Shown here in pieces: positions 56,417-64,000 of a stretch of DNA of 64,000 bases (its first letter is position 1; each line of letters starts with the position of its first letter). This DNA comes from Nocardia takedensis NBRC 100417 (GTDB taxonomy: Bacteria > Actinomycetota > Actinomycetes > Mycobacteriales > Mycobacteriaceae). The notes under the pieces were generated by a model. The model did no database searches. It saw only the letters and a list, made by a program, of their open reading frames with translations, and was not told the origin of the DNA. The translations under genes and the position numbers were made by a program. The stretch spans positions 1-64,000 of the forward strand of contig NZ_BAGG01000002.1 in NCBI RefSeq assembly GCF_000308695.1. Reading direction: 5' to 3'.

Positions 56417-58666
56417 TCAGTTCGCCGTCGCGCCGAAGCGACGCAACCGCAGGCTGTTGGTGACCACGAAGACCGACGAGAACGCCATCGCCGCGCCCGC
56501 GAGCATCGGATTCAGCAGGCCGGCCATCGCCAGCGGTACGGCGGCGACGTTGTAGGCGAACGCCCAGAACAGGTTGCCTTTGATGGTGGCCAGGGTGGCG
56601 CGGGAGAGCCGGATCGCGTCGGCCGCCACCCGCAGATCGCCGCGCACCAACGTCAGGTCGGCGGCTTCGATGGCGACGTCGGTGCCGGTGCCCATCGCCA
56701 GGCCCAGGTCGGCGCGGGCGAGCGCGGCGGCGTCGTTGACCCCGTCGCCGACCATCGCGACCACCTTGCCCTCGCCCTGCAACCGCTCGATCACCGCCGC
56801 TTTGTCCTGCGGCAGAACTTCCGCGATGACCTCATCGATGCCGACCTGGTCGGCGATGGCGCGTGCCGCGGCGGTGTTGTCGCCGGTCAGCATGACGGGG
56901 GTGAGGCCGAGGCCGCGCAACTGCGTGATCGCTTCGGCGGAGGTGGGTTTGACGGCGTCGGCGACGACGAGCACGCCGCGCGCCCGGCCGTCCCAGCCGA
57001 CCGCGACGGCCGTGCGGCCCTTCGCCTCGGCGGCTGCCATCGCCCGCGCGAGGTCGCCTTCGACCGGCAGTGACCAGTCGGCCAGCAGGCGCGGCCTGCC
57101 CACGACCACCGCGTGCCCGCCGACGACGCCCTGCACGCCGAGTCCTTCCAGGTTGGCGAATTCCTCGACGGGGTCGAGGGCGTCGAGTTCCTCACGGGCG
57201 GCCGCGGCGATGGCCCGCGCGATCGGGTGTTCGGAGGAGTCCTCGAGCGCGCCCGCCAGCGCGAGCACGCGCCGCCGGTCCTCGCCGTCGGCGGTCACGA
57301 CGTCGAGCAGGGTCATGACTCCGGTGGTGACGGTGCCGGTCTTGTCGAGGACGACGGTGTTCACCCTGCGGGTCGATTCCAGCACTTCGGGGCCCTTGAT
57401 CAGGATGCCGAGTTGCGCGCCGCGTCCGGTGCCGACCATCAGCGCGGTCGGGGTGGCCAGGCCGAGGGCGCACGGGCAGGCGATGATCAGGACCGCGACG
57501 GCGGCGGTGAAGGCCGCGGCGACCGGGCCGCCGGTGCCGAGCCAGAAGCCCAGCGTCGCGACCGACAGCGCGATGACGACGGGCACGAACACCCCGGAGA
57601 TCCGGTCGGCCAACCGCTGGGCCTGGGCCTTGCCGTTCTGGGCGTCCTCGACCAGCTTCGCCATCTGCGCCAACTGGGTGTCGGCGCCGACGCGGGTGGC
57701 CCGGACCACGAGCCTGCCGCCGACGTTGACGGTGGCGCCCACGACGGTGTCCTCCGGGCCGACCTCGACGGGCACGGATTCGCCGGTCAGCATGGCGGCG
57801 TCGACGGCCGAGGAGCCCTCCACGACCACGCCGTCGGTGGCGATCTTCTCCCCGGGCCGGACCACGAATTCGTCGCCGACGCGCAACTGGTCGATCGGGA
57901 TGCGGCCCTCGACCCCGTCGCGGCGGACCGAGACCTCTTTGGCCCCGAGTTCCAGCAGCGCCCGCAGCGCGGCGCCTGCGCGGCGCTTGGACCGCACCTC
58001 GATGTAGCGCCCGGCGAGGATGAAGGTGGTGACGCCGGCGGCGGCCTCCAGGTAGATGCTGCCCGCGCCATCCATTCTGGCGATGGTGAACTCGAACGGG
58101 TGGGTCATGCCGGGGGTTCCGGCGGTGCCCCAGAACAGCGCGTACAGCGACCAGCCGAACGCGGCCAGGGTGCCGAGCGAGACCAGGGTGTCCATGGTGG
58201 CGCTGCCGTGGCGCAGGTTCGTCCACGCCGCGCGGTGGAACGGCAGCGCGCCCCACACCACGACCGGCGCGGCCAAGGTCAGCGACAGCCACTGCCAGTT
58301 GGTGAACTGCAATGCCGGGATCATCGCCATCGCGATGACGGGGACGGTGAGCACCGCCGACACCAGCAGGCGGGTGCGCAGCGCGGCGCTCGGATCGTCT
58401 TCGGCGGCGGGGGAGTCCTCGGCGCGCGCGGCGGGCAGCGCGGCCGTGTAGCCGGTGGCCTCGACGGTCTCGATCAGCTGTTCCGGGGTGACCGCGCCGT
58501 CGGTGATCTCGACCCGCGCCTTCTCGGTGGCGTAGTTGACCGTCGCGCTGACGCCGTCGAGGCGGTTGAGTTTCTTCTCGATGCGGTTCGCGCACGACGC
58601 GCAGGTCATGCCACCGATCACGAGTTCGACCTGCGCGGCGGGCGCGGTGCGGGTCGCGGTGGTCAT
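56417..58666 (-). CDS. copA: Copper-translocating P1B-type ATPase
   Basis: The 749-residue pump exports Cu(I) with ATP. One N-terminal heavy-metal domain carries GMTCASC (about 20-26). The actuator has TGES (about 300), the transport helix CPC (IACPCALG, about 405), the phosphorylation site DKTGT (about 450), nucleotide site SEHP and hinge GDGVND (about 650). Eight membrane helices are expected. ATG 58666 has CGGAG about seven bases upstream. It follows the His-rich gene by 41 bases, so the pair should be one operon under the CsoR-like promoter at 59672-59699. It matches CtpV/CopA-type pumps. Confidence 0.95.
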   Translation of the reverse strand: MTTATRTAPAAQVELVIGGMTCASCANRIEKKLNRLDGVSATVNYATEKARVEITDGAVTPEQLIETVEATGYTAALPAARAEDSPAAEDDPSAALRTRLLVSAVLTVPVIAMAMIPALQFTNWQWLSLTLAAPVVVWGALPFHRAAWTNLRHGSATMDTLVSLGTLAAFGWSLYALFWGTAGTPGMTHPFEFTIARMDGAGSIYLEAAAGVTTFILAGRYIEVRSKRRAGAALRALLELGAKEVSVRRDGVEGRIPIDQLRVGDEFVVRPGEKIATDGVVVEGSSAVDAAMLTGESVPVEVGPEDTVVGATVNVGGRLVVRATRVGADTQLAQMAKLVEDAQNGKAQAQRLADRISGVFVPVVIALSVATLGFWLGTGGPVAAAFTAAVAVLIIACPCALGLATPTALMVGTGRGAQLGILIKGPEVLESTRRVNTVVLDKTGTVTTGVMTLLDVVTADGEDRRRVLALAGALEDSSEHPIARAIAAAAREELDALDPVEEFANLEGLGVQGVVGGHAVVVGRPRLLADWSLPVEGDLARAMAAAEAKGRTAVAVGWDGRARGVLVVADAVKPTSAEAITQLRGLGLTPVMLTGDNTAAARAIADQVGIDEVIAEVLPQDKAAVIERLQGEGKVVAMVGDGVNDAAALARADLGLAMGTGTDVAIEAADLTLVRGDLRVAADAIRLSRATLATIKGNLFWAFAYNVAAVPLAMAGLLNPMLAGAAMAFSSVFVVTNSLRLRRFGATAN

Positions 58667-58707
58667 GGTGTGCTCCGTTCTGTGTCGCACAATGCGATTC
58701 TCGTGGG

Positions 58708-59637
58708 TCAGTGGGTGTGCGCGGGGGCGGGGGTCGCGCCGTGTCCGTCGTGGTCGTCCGCGGCGACGGCCGTTTCCGGTTCGACCCGCACGGTGAATTC
58801 GGCGGTGCGGACCACCTCGCCGTGGCGGAAGTCCAGGAACAACCGGTAGTCGCCCGCGCTCGGGGCGGTCACCGCGAAGGTGATACCCGGTCCGGCGGGG
58901 GTGACGCCGTCGCCCGGATGTCCCTGCGGGTGGACGTGCAGGTAGGCCAGGTCGGCGGCGCGCAACGCGACGAGGTGCCCGTACGCGCCGAGATAGGGCT
59001 GGAGATCGGTGACGGGGTTTCCGCCGCGGGTCACGGTCAGGGTGACCTCGGAGGTCGCGCCCGCGCGGACCCGGCCGTCGAGGGTGACGGTGTAGTCGTC
59101 CACGGTCGCGCGGGTGGCGGGCGCGGGCAGCGGTCGCACGTCGTAGGCGCCGCCGACCCGCAGGTCCGCGCCCAGGGTGACGCCTTCGCCGCCCTCGGGG
59201 ACGAAATCGGCGAAGACGCGGTAGTCGCCCGCGCGGGTGAGGTCGACGGTGGTGCTCCAGACGCCCGCGGCGTCCAGGGTGGGATGCACGTGCTGGTAGC
59301 CGGCCATGTCGCGACGGACGACGATCAGGTGCAGATCCTTCTCGTGTTCGGCGGTGTAGTGGGTCAGGGGTGCGCCCGCGGCGTCGAGGACGCGGAATCG
59401 CAGCGGGACATCCGGTCCCGCGAGGGCGACGCTGTCGTCGAGTCGGAGGGTGTAGCCGTTCGCGGTGGCGGCGAGTCCGCCGGGCGGTTCGGGACTGGCG
59501 CCCGCGGTCCCGGTGTGCGCGTCGTGTGCTTCCGGCGCGGCGGGTTCGGGGCCGACGAGCGCGCCCGTCGCCAGCGCGAGTCCGAAAACGGCCGCGATGC
59601 CGAGGGCGAATCCGGCGAACTTGGTCGGTGTGTTCAT
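58708..59637 (-). CDS. Secreted His-rich copper-associated protein
   Basis: The 309-residue protein has a signal-like N-terminal helix ([19 protein letters not shown]) and two or three beta-sandwich repeats rich in Val and Tyr. Many His occur in likely metal sites ([52 protein letters not shown]). It is the first gene of the copper operon. The family is known near copper pumps but has no defined function; periplasmic copper binding is inferred. ATG 59637 has GGAG seven bases upstream. Confidence 0.85.
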   Translation of the reverse strand: MNTPTKFAGFALGIAAVFGLALATGALVGPEPAAPEAHDAHTGTAGASPEPPGGLAATANGYTLRLDDSVALAGPDVPLRFRVLDAAGAPLTHYTAEHEKDLHLIVVRRDMAGYQHVHPTLDAAGVWSTTVDLTRAGDYRVFADFVPEGGEGVTLGADLRVGGAYDVRPLPAPATRATVDDYTVTLDGRVRAGATSEVTLTVTRGGNPVTDLQPYLGAYGHLVALRAADLAYLHVHPQGHPGDGVTPAGPGITFAVTAPSAGDYRLFLDFRHGEVVRTAEFTVRVEPETAVAADDHDGHGATPAPAHTH

Positions 59638-59671
59638 CGGTACTCCAGGGTCGGGTAGGTCGCTGCTCGCT

Positions 59672-59699
59672 ACCATACCCCCCTAGGGTACGTTGTCAA
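59672..59699 (-). promoter_or_regulatory. Copper operon promoter with CsoR-like operator
   Basis: On the minus strand TTGACA (59694-59699) and TATGGT (59672-59677) are spaced by 16 bp. The spacer holds the dyad ATACCCCCCTAGGGTAC (59675-59691), which resembles CsoR operators. The -35 lies in the last codons of the wHTH gene upstream and the TAG stop of that gene is in the dyad. Confidence 0.78.
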
Positions 59700-59961
59700 C
59701 CGGCGTCGCGGCCCTGCGGCGATCCGTGCTCTGCGGCACTTCCAACGCGGCCCGGCCCGGTGTGGTCGCCGCGTACGCGCGGCCCGCGGCGGTCAGCGCC
59801 CATTCGGTGCGGTGCCGACGCACCAGGCCGCGCCCGGCCAACGCCGCCAACGCGGCCCGCACCCCCGATTTCGGCATCCGCGCGGGCCCTTCCAACTGCC
59901 GCACGGTCGCCGCTCCGTGATCGCGCAACGCCGCCATCACCCGCGCCTCCCCGGGCAGCAC
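59683..59961 (-). CDS. Small winged-helix protein
   Basis: The 92-residue protein reads as a winged helix: [58 protein letters not shown], then a Pro/Ala/Arg-rich tail. GTG 59961 overlaps the TAG stop of the 77-residue gene by one base (TAGTG) and has GGAGG upstream, so translation is coupled. It probably is a DNA-binding protein; the target is unknown. Its 3' end contains the copper promoter -35. Confidence 0.6.
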   Translation of the reverse strand: MLPGEARVMAALRDHGAATVRQLEGPARMPKSGVRAALAALAGRGLVRRHRTEWALTAAGRAYAATTPGRAALEVPQSTDRRRAATPVDNVP

Positions 59962-60194
59962 TACTCCACCTCCCCGTCGGCCGCGGTCAAGTAGGCGACG
60001 GCGGCGAGGTAGACCGGACACATCGGTTGGTGCGCCGCGTGCGCGACCACCGCCGCGCGGGCCTCCCGCCAGTCGCGCACGTCGCCGGCGCAGTCGTCGC
60101 GGGCGGGTAGCGGTGGAGGGTGGGACGTGTCGCTCCCGGCGTGGTCCACGCGGCGCGCGGCCGGATCCGGCGAGGCGATCGGTGCTGCGGACAT
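59961..60194 (-). CDS. Small protein coupled to the winged-helix gene
   Basis: The 77-residue protein (MSAAPIASPDPAARRVDHAG) has a Cys/Asp-containing core, DDCAGDVRDWREARAAVVAHAAHQPMCPVYLAAVAYLTAADGEVE, and no membrane helix. I do not recognise the family. ATG 60194 has a weak G-rich site upstream. It lies beside the 19-bp inverted repeat (60259-60307), the likely binding site of the nearby GntR regulator. Confidence 0.55.
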   Translation of the reverse strand: MSAAPIASPDPAARRVDHAGSDTSHPPPLPARDDCAGDVRDWREARAAVVAHAAHQPMCPVYLAAVAYLTAADGEVE

Positions 60195-60258
60195 GGGCGA
60201 CCCCCGGTGAGTCGGGACGGTGACGCGCGCCCGCTCGCGGCGGTTTGCCGGAGGTGTG

Positions 60259-60307
60259 CGCAAGTGGACTATGCCACCGGGACGACCAGTGGCATAGTCC
60301 ACTTGCG
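60259..60307. repeat. 19-bp inverted repeat (paired GntR-type operator)
   Basis: CGCAAGTGGACTATGCCAC (60259-60277) has its exact inverted copy at 60289-60307 across an 11-bp spacer. Each arm contains GTGG-N6-CCAC, itself a half-palindrome. TATGCCAC recurs at 61137-61144, overlapping the GntR start codon. Confidence 0.9.
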
Positions 60308-60366
60308 AACTGCGCGAAAAATTTTTGCCGTCAGCGGTTTCGGGGCTTACGGCTACGGCATGTCGC

Positions 60367-61137
60367 TCAGAGGGCGACGGGATATTCCTGGCGGAAGGAC
60401 CACCGCTCCGGCGGATACACGGCTTCGTCGAACTGGAGGACGTGATCGGCCGCGTCGTAGGCGAGCAGGTGGTACACCAGCACCGCCGCGGGTTCGGCCA
60501 ACCCGAGCGCGCGACGTTCCTCCTCGCCCGCGAGTCGGGCGCTGACCTGATCGCGGGCGTAGGTGGCGCGCACGTCGAGCACATCGGCCAGATAGCGCAG
60601 CGTGCCGCCCAGCAGTCGTTCGGCGACCAGCAGTCGCGGCGCGGCACGGACGGTGTCGAGGGTGAACCAGGAGGTCGACATCTCCACCGGCCCACGGGTT
60701 TCGCTGCGGATCACCCGGCAGCGGCGCGCGGCCTGCGCGCCCGCCTCGATGCCGAGTGCGGCGGCGACGGCGTCGGGGGCGGGCGCGTGGCCGACGACCG
60801 GGAATTCCACGGATTCGGTGTCGGAGTACATCGAGCCCATCGTGACCGCGCGTTCGTAGCGCTCGCGGGCACGCGGCGCGGCGTGCGGTTCGCGGACGTA
60901 GGTGCCCGAACCGCGGCGGGTCTCGACCAGGCCCTGTTGCCGCAAGGTCGCCAACGCTTTCGCCGCGGTGGGTCGGGCGACGTGCCAGGCGGCGGCCAAC
61001 TCACGCTCGGAAGGAACCTCCGCACCGGGCGGGAGATCGCCGCGAACGATCTGGTCGCGCAGGTGTCCGGCGATCTGCAGGTACTTCGGAAGCACTTCTT
61101 CGATCTGCGGCAAATCGGATTCCTTGCTGGTAGGCAT
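60367..61137 (-). CDS. GntR-family regulator (HutC type)
   Basis: The 256-residue protein has an N-terminal GntR winged helix (about 12-80: LPKYLQIAGHLRDQIVRGDLPPGAEVPSERELAAAW and VARPTAAKALATLRQQGLVETRRGSGTYV). A UTRA ligand domain (about 100-250) follows. It should bind a small molecule and regulate genes near its operators. Matching sites lie at its own start (61137-61144) and as a paired repeat at 60259-60307. ATG 61137 gives MPTSKESDLPQIEE; longer in-frame starts are less likely. Confidence 0.88.
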   Translation of the reverse strand: MPTSKESDLPQIEEVLPKYLQIAGHLRDQIVRGDLPPGAEVPSERELAAAWHVARPTAAKALATLRQQGLVETRRGSGTYVREPHAAPRARERYERAVTMGSMYSDTESVEFPVVGHAPAPDAVAAALGIEAGAQAARRCRVIRSETRGPVEMSTSWFTLDTVRAAPRLLVAERLLGGTLRYLADVLDVRATYARDQVSARLAGEEERRALGLAEPAAVLVYHLLAYDAADHVLQFDEAVYPPERWSFRQEYPVAL

Positions 61138-61172
61138 ATGCCACAGGCCACTATACGAGCCGCCGGTACGGT
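61137..61172 (+). promoter_or_regulatory. Divergent promoter region of GntR and DUF1152 genes
   Basis: The gap between the GntR start (61137, minus) and the DUF1152 ATG (61181, plus) is 43 bases. TACGGT (61167-61172) lies eight bases before the ATG, so that transcript is probably leaderless. TATGCCAC (61137-61144), shared with the 60259-60307 repeat, covers the region of the -35. Confidence 0.55.
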
Positions 61173-61180
61173 AAGCGGCG

Positions 61181-62242
61181 ATGACGACTCTGGCGATTGC
61201 CGCGGGCGGCGGCGGTGACGCGATCACCGCCGCGGCCTTGGCCGAGCGGTTCGGCGCGGTCGCGATCATGACCTATTCGTGGGATCGACTGCTGATCGAT
61301 CCGACTCCCGGACCGCGTGCCCGCGCGGATTTCCGCGGCCTGATCGATCTCGGCGCGGTCGCGCGCGTGCCGTCCTCCGCCGATCTGCGCGTCGGCCGTT
61401 CCACGGTGCCGCCACTGGCCCGCCACCTGCGTCAACCGTTGTTGCTCATGGACCCGACGGACGGGGCTGTCGGACTCGCCGCGCAGATCGCGGGCGCGGC
61501 CGAGGTCTTCGGGGCCGACGAAGTCGTGGTGGTCGACGTCGGCGGCGACATCCTGGGCCGCGGTGACGAACCCGAACTGCGCAGTCCGCTGGCCGACGCG
61601 GTCGCGCTGGCTGCGACGGTGCGCACCGGCCTGCCTGCCTGGGCGGCGGTCGCGGGCATCGGCATGGACGGCGAACTGTCCCCGGCCCAGTCCCTCGCCC
61701 GGCTGACCGCGCTCGGCGCGACGCGCGAATCCGATCTTTCGGCCGCCGAATTCGACACCTTCGAGTCGATCTGGGCGTGGCATCCCTCCGAGGCCAACGG
61801 TTTGGTCGCGGCGGCGGCAGGCGGTTGGCGTGGCACCGTGGAGACGCAGCGGCGTTCGGTGGTCGAGGTCACCGACGCGGCGACGTGGGTGTACCGGGTG
61901 GACGCCGCGGTGCTCGCGAAATCGACGCCCGCCCACTACCTCGGCGCGACGGTCTCACTCGACGAGATCGAGACGCTGCTGCGGGAACGTCGCGGCTACA
62001 GCGACATCGATGTCGAACGCGGCAAACGCGATCTGCCCGAGCGGGCACCGGTCGCCGACGCCGTGGGTTGCGTGGATCGGTACGCTCGGCGGGTGGCCGA
62101 ACGCGGCGTGGACGCGATGACCATCCGCCGCGTGCTGGAGATGGCGCGCGCCGCCGACCCGGCGGCGGCGCGGGCACTGCGCCTCTCGCTGGCGAGTCGG
62201 CGGACCGAGCGTTTCCGTCCGCCGCTGTACCTGTGCCGCTGA
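61181..62242 (+). CDS. DUF1152 domain-containing protein
   Basis: The 353-residue protein starts with the glycine-rich GGGGDAITAAALAER and matches DUF1152. Further conserved blocks include VVVDVGGDILGRGDE (about 116-130) and AAVAGIGMDGEL (about 155). The alpha/beta fold suggests an enzyme acting on a small molecule, but the family is uncharacterised. ATG 61181 follows TACGGT by eight bases. It is divergent from the GntR regulator, the likely controller. Confidence 0.87.
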   Translation: MTTLAIAAGGGGDAITAAALAERFGAVAIMTYSWDRLLIDPTPGPRARADFRGLIDLGAVARVPSSADLRVGRSTVPPLARHLRQPLLLMDPTDGAVGLAAQIAGAAEVFGADEVVVVDVGGDILGRGDEPELRSPLADAVALAATVRTGLPAWAAVAGIGMDGELSPAQSLARLTALGATRESDLSAAEFDTFESIWAWHPSEANGLVAAAAGGWRGTVETQRRSVVEVTDAATWVYRVDAAVLAKSTPAHYLGATVSLDEIETLLRERRGYSDIDVERGKRDLPERAPVADAVGCVDRYARRVAERGVDAMTIRRVLEMARAADPAAARALRLSLASRRTERFRPPLYLCR

Positions 62243-62245
62243 GGC

Positions 62246-62929
62246 TCAGGCCGCGTGCAGGTTGCGGGCGGTGGGGGAGGTGGGGGTGTCGGACGGGTCG
62301 GGGTTGGTGCCGAAGAGGCGGTCGGCGGTGCCCGAGGTGGTGACGGTGAACCAGTAGTGCTCGTTCTTGTAGTGGTGGTGGCGGTGGTTCTTCCACACCG
62401 CGCGGTAGAGGGCGTGGCGCGGTTTGTAGTCGGTGTGGATCAGGTAGTGGACCCACTCGTAGCACAGGCCGAGCACGGTGACGGTGAGCAGGAACGTCAG
62501 ACCAAGGCCCGCGCGCGGGAACGCGAACGCGGCCAAGGCGAGCAGTACGGCGATCACCACCAGCAGCGAGCGGGTGGGGATGAAGATCAGCGGGATGTCG
62601 CGCGGATCGACGTGGTGGGCGCGGTGTTTGCGGGCGAGTTCGCTGTCCACCAGCACCGGGCCGATCTTCTTGGGACGCCAGTGCAGCACCATGACGTGCA
62701 CGACCCATTCGAAGGCGGGGAAGATCGCCAGCACGATGACGGGCACCAGGGCGTCGGTGATCAGCCACTCGCCCACCAGGACCCGGCCGATCAGCGCGCC
62801 GAGGAAGACCGTGCCGATCAGCCACGGCGACGGGTGCCGCAGGAATTCGCGCAGGGCGTCGCCCAGGTCCATACCGCGTCGCGGCGATCGGGGCGGCGCG
62901 GTGGCGGCGGGGTTCTCGGAGCGAGTCAT
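62246..62929 (-). CDS. Fatty-acid hydroxylase / sterol desaturase superfamily protein
   Basis: The 227-residue membrane protein has about four helices and the His-box set of the superfamily: HVMVLH, HRAHH, HYLIH, NHRHHHYKNEHYWF, which bind a di-iron centre. It probably hydroxylates or desaturates a lipid. The ATG at 62929 overlaps the stop of the FadR-type regulator gene upstream by four bases (ATGA), so the two are coupled. A shorter start, MDLGDALREFL (62872), is also possible. Substrate is unknown. Confidence 0.86.
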   Translation of the reverse strand: MTRSENPAATAPPRSPRRGMDLGDALREFLRHPSPWLIGTVFLGALIGRVLVGEWLITDALVPVIVLAIFPAFEWVVHVMVLHWRPKKIGPVLVDSELARKHRAHHVDPRDIPLIFIPTRSLLVVIAVLLALAAFAFPRAGLGLTFLLTVTVLGLCYEWVHYLIHTDYKPRHALYRAVWKNHRHHHYKNEHYWFTVTTSGTADRLFGTNPDPSDTPTSPTARNLHAA

Positions 62930-63663
62930 CGTAGGTCCTCGGATCGGGTGTCGCCGAGCGCCGCGAGCAGGGCGACGGTGGCGGGTTCGAGCAGGGTGCG
63001 GGCGCCGTGCGCGGCGCGGTCGGGTTCGCGCGCGAGGATCGCGGCGACGAGGTCGCGGTAGCCGTCGATGTTGTCCACCTCGGCGGACATGATCGGGGCG
63101 AGCGCGGTCAGCGCGGGTTCGTAGGCCGCGCCGAGCATGGTGAACATCAGGCGGAACACGATCGAGTCGGCGAGGTCGACCACGTGGTCCCAGAACGCGA
63201 GGGCGTGGCGCTGGCGGACGACCGGGTCGGCGTCGGCGGCGAGCGCGTCGAGCAGGCGCTCGAATTCGGCGGCCGCGGCGGTGTCGTCGGCGGCCAGGCG
63301 GGCGGCGGCGAGTTCGGCGACCTTGGGTCCGTTGTGCAGGCGCGCTTCCAGAATGCTGCGGGCGACGGCGGGTTCGAGCGCGCCGTCCTGGATCAGTAGG
63401 CGGGGCAGGACTTCCAGGCCGGAGCCGCGGCGGTAGTCGAGCACGGTGGTGGCGTCGCCTTGGCGGACCGCGACCAGGCCCGCGGCGGCCAGGCGTTGCA
63501 GCGCTTCGCGTACGGCGGGACGGGAGACGCCGAGCGCCTCGGCCAGTTGGCGTTCGCTGGGCAGGGTGGCGCCGACGGGGAGTTCGCCGCTGAGGACGTC
63601 GGCGGCGATCTGCTCGAAGACCTCGCCGGAGACCGAGCGCTTGACCACGGGTTGCAGGGGCAT
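62926..63663 (-). CDS. FadR-type GntR regulator (FCD domain)
   Basis: The 245-residue protein has a GntR winged helix (about 5-70: VFEQIAADVLSGELPVGATLPSERQLAEALGVSRPAVREALQRLAAAGLVAVRQG) and a helical FCD domain with Asp/His sites (LAFWDHVVDLADSIVFRLMF). It likely senses an acyl-CoA or related ligand and regulates the downstream fatty-acid hydroxylase gene. ATG 63663 (MPLQPVVKRS) is chosen; GTG 63681 would add six residues. A palindrome TGGTCAGACCA lies 36 bases upstream. Confidence 0.87.
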   Translation of the reverse strand: MPLQPVVKRSVSGEVFEQIAADVLSGELPVGATLPSERQLAEALGVSRPAVREALQRLAAAGLVAVRQGDATTVLDYRRGSGLEVLPRLLIQDGALEPAVARSILEARLHNGPKVAELAAARLAADDTAAAAEFERLLDALAADADPVVRQRHALAFWDHVVDLADSIVFRLMFTMLGAAYEPALTALAPIMSAEVDNIDGYRDLVAAILAREPDRAAHGARTLLEPATVALLAALGDTRSEDLR

Positions 63664-63699
63664 GTCCCCACTCTGCGCCACAGTGGTCAGCTGGTCAAG

Positions 63700-63710
63700 T
63701 GGTCAGACCA
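63700..63710. promoter_or_regulatory. FadR-like operator (TGGTCAGACCA)
   Basis: The perfect 11-bp palindrome fits the TGGTNNNACCA form seen for FadR-family regulators. GGTCA-type half sites recur at 63685 and 63693. It lies between the regulator start and the Nudix gene and may control both. Confidence 0.6.
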
Positions 63711-63772
63711 ATTTGCTGGCTGCCGTCGGTCGCCGGGACGTGGCAGACTCGAAGACGGGGAAGGGAGAGGCC

Positions 63773-64000
63773 ATGACTCGATTTCACGGCGGGCACCGGT
63801 GGATCGCGCACGCGCTGCCCATCAGGACGGGCCGAGTCCTGCTGCTGCACCGTAATCCGGGTGGGGACCAAGGGGATCTGTGGGACATCCCCGGCGGGTC
63901 GGTGGCCCCGGGCGAGACGCCCGCGCAGGCCGCGCGCCGCGAGGTCGGCGCGGAAACCGGGCTCGACGTCCTGGTGGCCGACGAACTGACCCACTTCGTC
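63773..64000 (+). CDS. Nudix hydrolase, N-terminal part (runs off window)
   Basis: The 76 visible residues start MTRFHGGHRWIAHALPI with AAGGGAGAG upstream. The Nudix box GGSVAPGETPAQAARREVG begins near residue 41. It agrees with G-x5-E-x7-R-E-U-x-E-E-x-G-U except that the first Glu of the EE pair is Ala (REVGAETG). That residue helps bind the metal, so activity may be altered. Substrate is unknown. Confidence 0.85.
   Translation, partial: MTRFHGGHRWIAHALPIRTGRVLLLHRNPGGDQGDLWDIPGGSVAPGETPAQAARREVGAETGLDVLVADELTHFV

Overview
The window is 64 kb of high-GC actinobacterial chromosome. Protein families and gene order point to a mycolic-acid genus, most likely Nocardia: LysX, a PE-PPE-EspG set, a secreted cutinase, GTG starts and many leaderless-looking starts. 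From memory, long stretches run in the same order as the origin-proximal Mycobacterium tuberculosis segment carrying gltBD, sodA, glpQ1, bfrB, Rv3839, pheA, Rv3837c-Rv3835, serS, Rv3818 and Rv3816c. I see no phage, insertion sequence, integrase or CRISPR array; the window is mostly core chromosome with small accessory insertions.

Layout. 1-2.6 kb: the start of a membrane adenylate cyclase and a DUF4407 membrane protein. 2.6-9.9 kb: a long, highly structured leader followed by gltB and gltD, ending in a strong terminator. 10-16.6 kb: cutinase, a histidine phosphatase, a small membrane protein, lysX, an S4-domain protein and RraA. 16.7-19.4 kb: a copper cluster (YcnI, CopC, CopD, a His-rich membrane protein). 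19.4-27.6 kb: DUF6474, a TM0106-type nuclease, htpG, a methyltransferase, two SDR enzymes and a TetR regulator. 27.6-30.7 kb: a GDT1-type cation exporter, a hypothetical gene, sodA and another hypothetical gene. 30.7-34.5 kb: a gene-free gap with a DnaA-box cluster, then rhodanese, DUF4328, glycerophosphodiesterase and DUF5926.

34.5-40.9 kb: an 18-codon gene candidate, IdeR-linked bfrB, an LCP ligase, a CPBP protein, an IdeR-linked DUF2470 gene, pheA and a phosphatase. 40.9-43.3 kb: PE, PPE and EspG in one cluster. 43.5-50.7 kb: metallopeptidase, septum-formation protein, serS, a GGDEF/EAL protein and two transporters. 50.8-55.8 kb: a MauE-thioredoxin fusion, a BP74-like protein, an MBL-Rieske protein, a lipoprotein and PlsC. 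55.9-59.7 kb: tRNA-Gly, a 59-residue protein and a copper P-type ATPase operon with a CsoR-like promoter. 59.7-64 kb: a HutC-type GntR regulator with two coupled small genes and a divergent DUF1152 gene, a FadR-type regulator overlapping a fatty-acid hydroxylase gene, and the start of a Nudix hydrolase.

Themes that link the genes are metal homeostasis (copper twice, iron through IdeR boxes, manganese through SOD and GDT1), nitrogen assimilation (gltBD) and envelope biology (LysX, LCP, cutinase, PE/PPE). The least explained signals are the roughly 480-nt structured gltB leader with mutually exclusive helices and a 14-codon upstream ORF, the 21-bp repeat that inserts a relay mini-ORF between gltB and gltD, the DnaA-box cluster far from any dnaA gene, the 18-codon peptide gene followed by a 28-bp perfect palindrome, and the paired 19-bp inverted repeat at the GntR locus. 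All family and operator calls are from reading; no searches were run.
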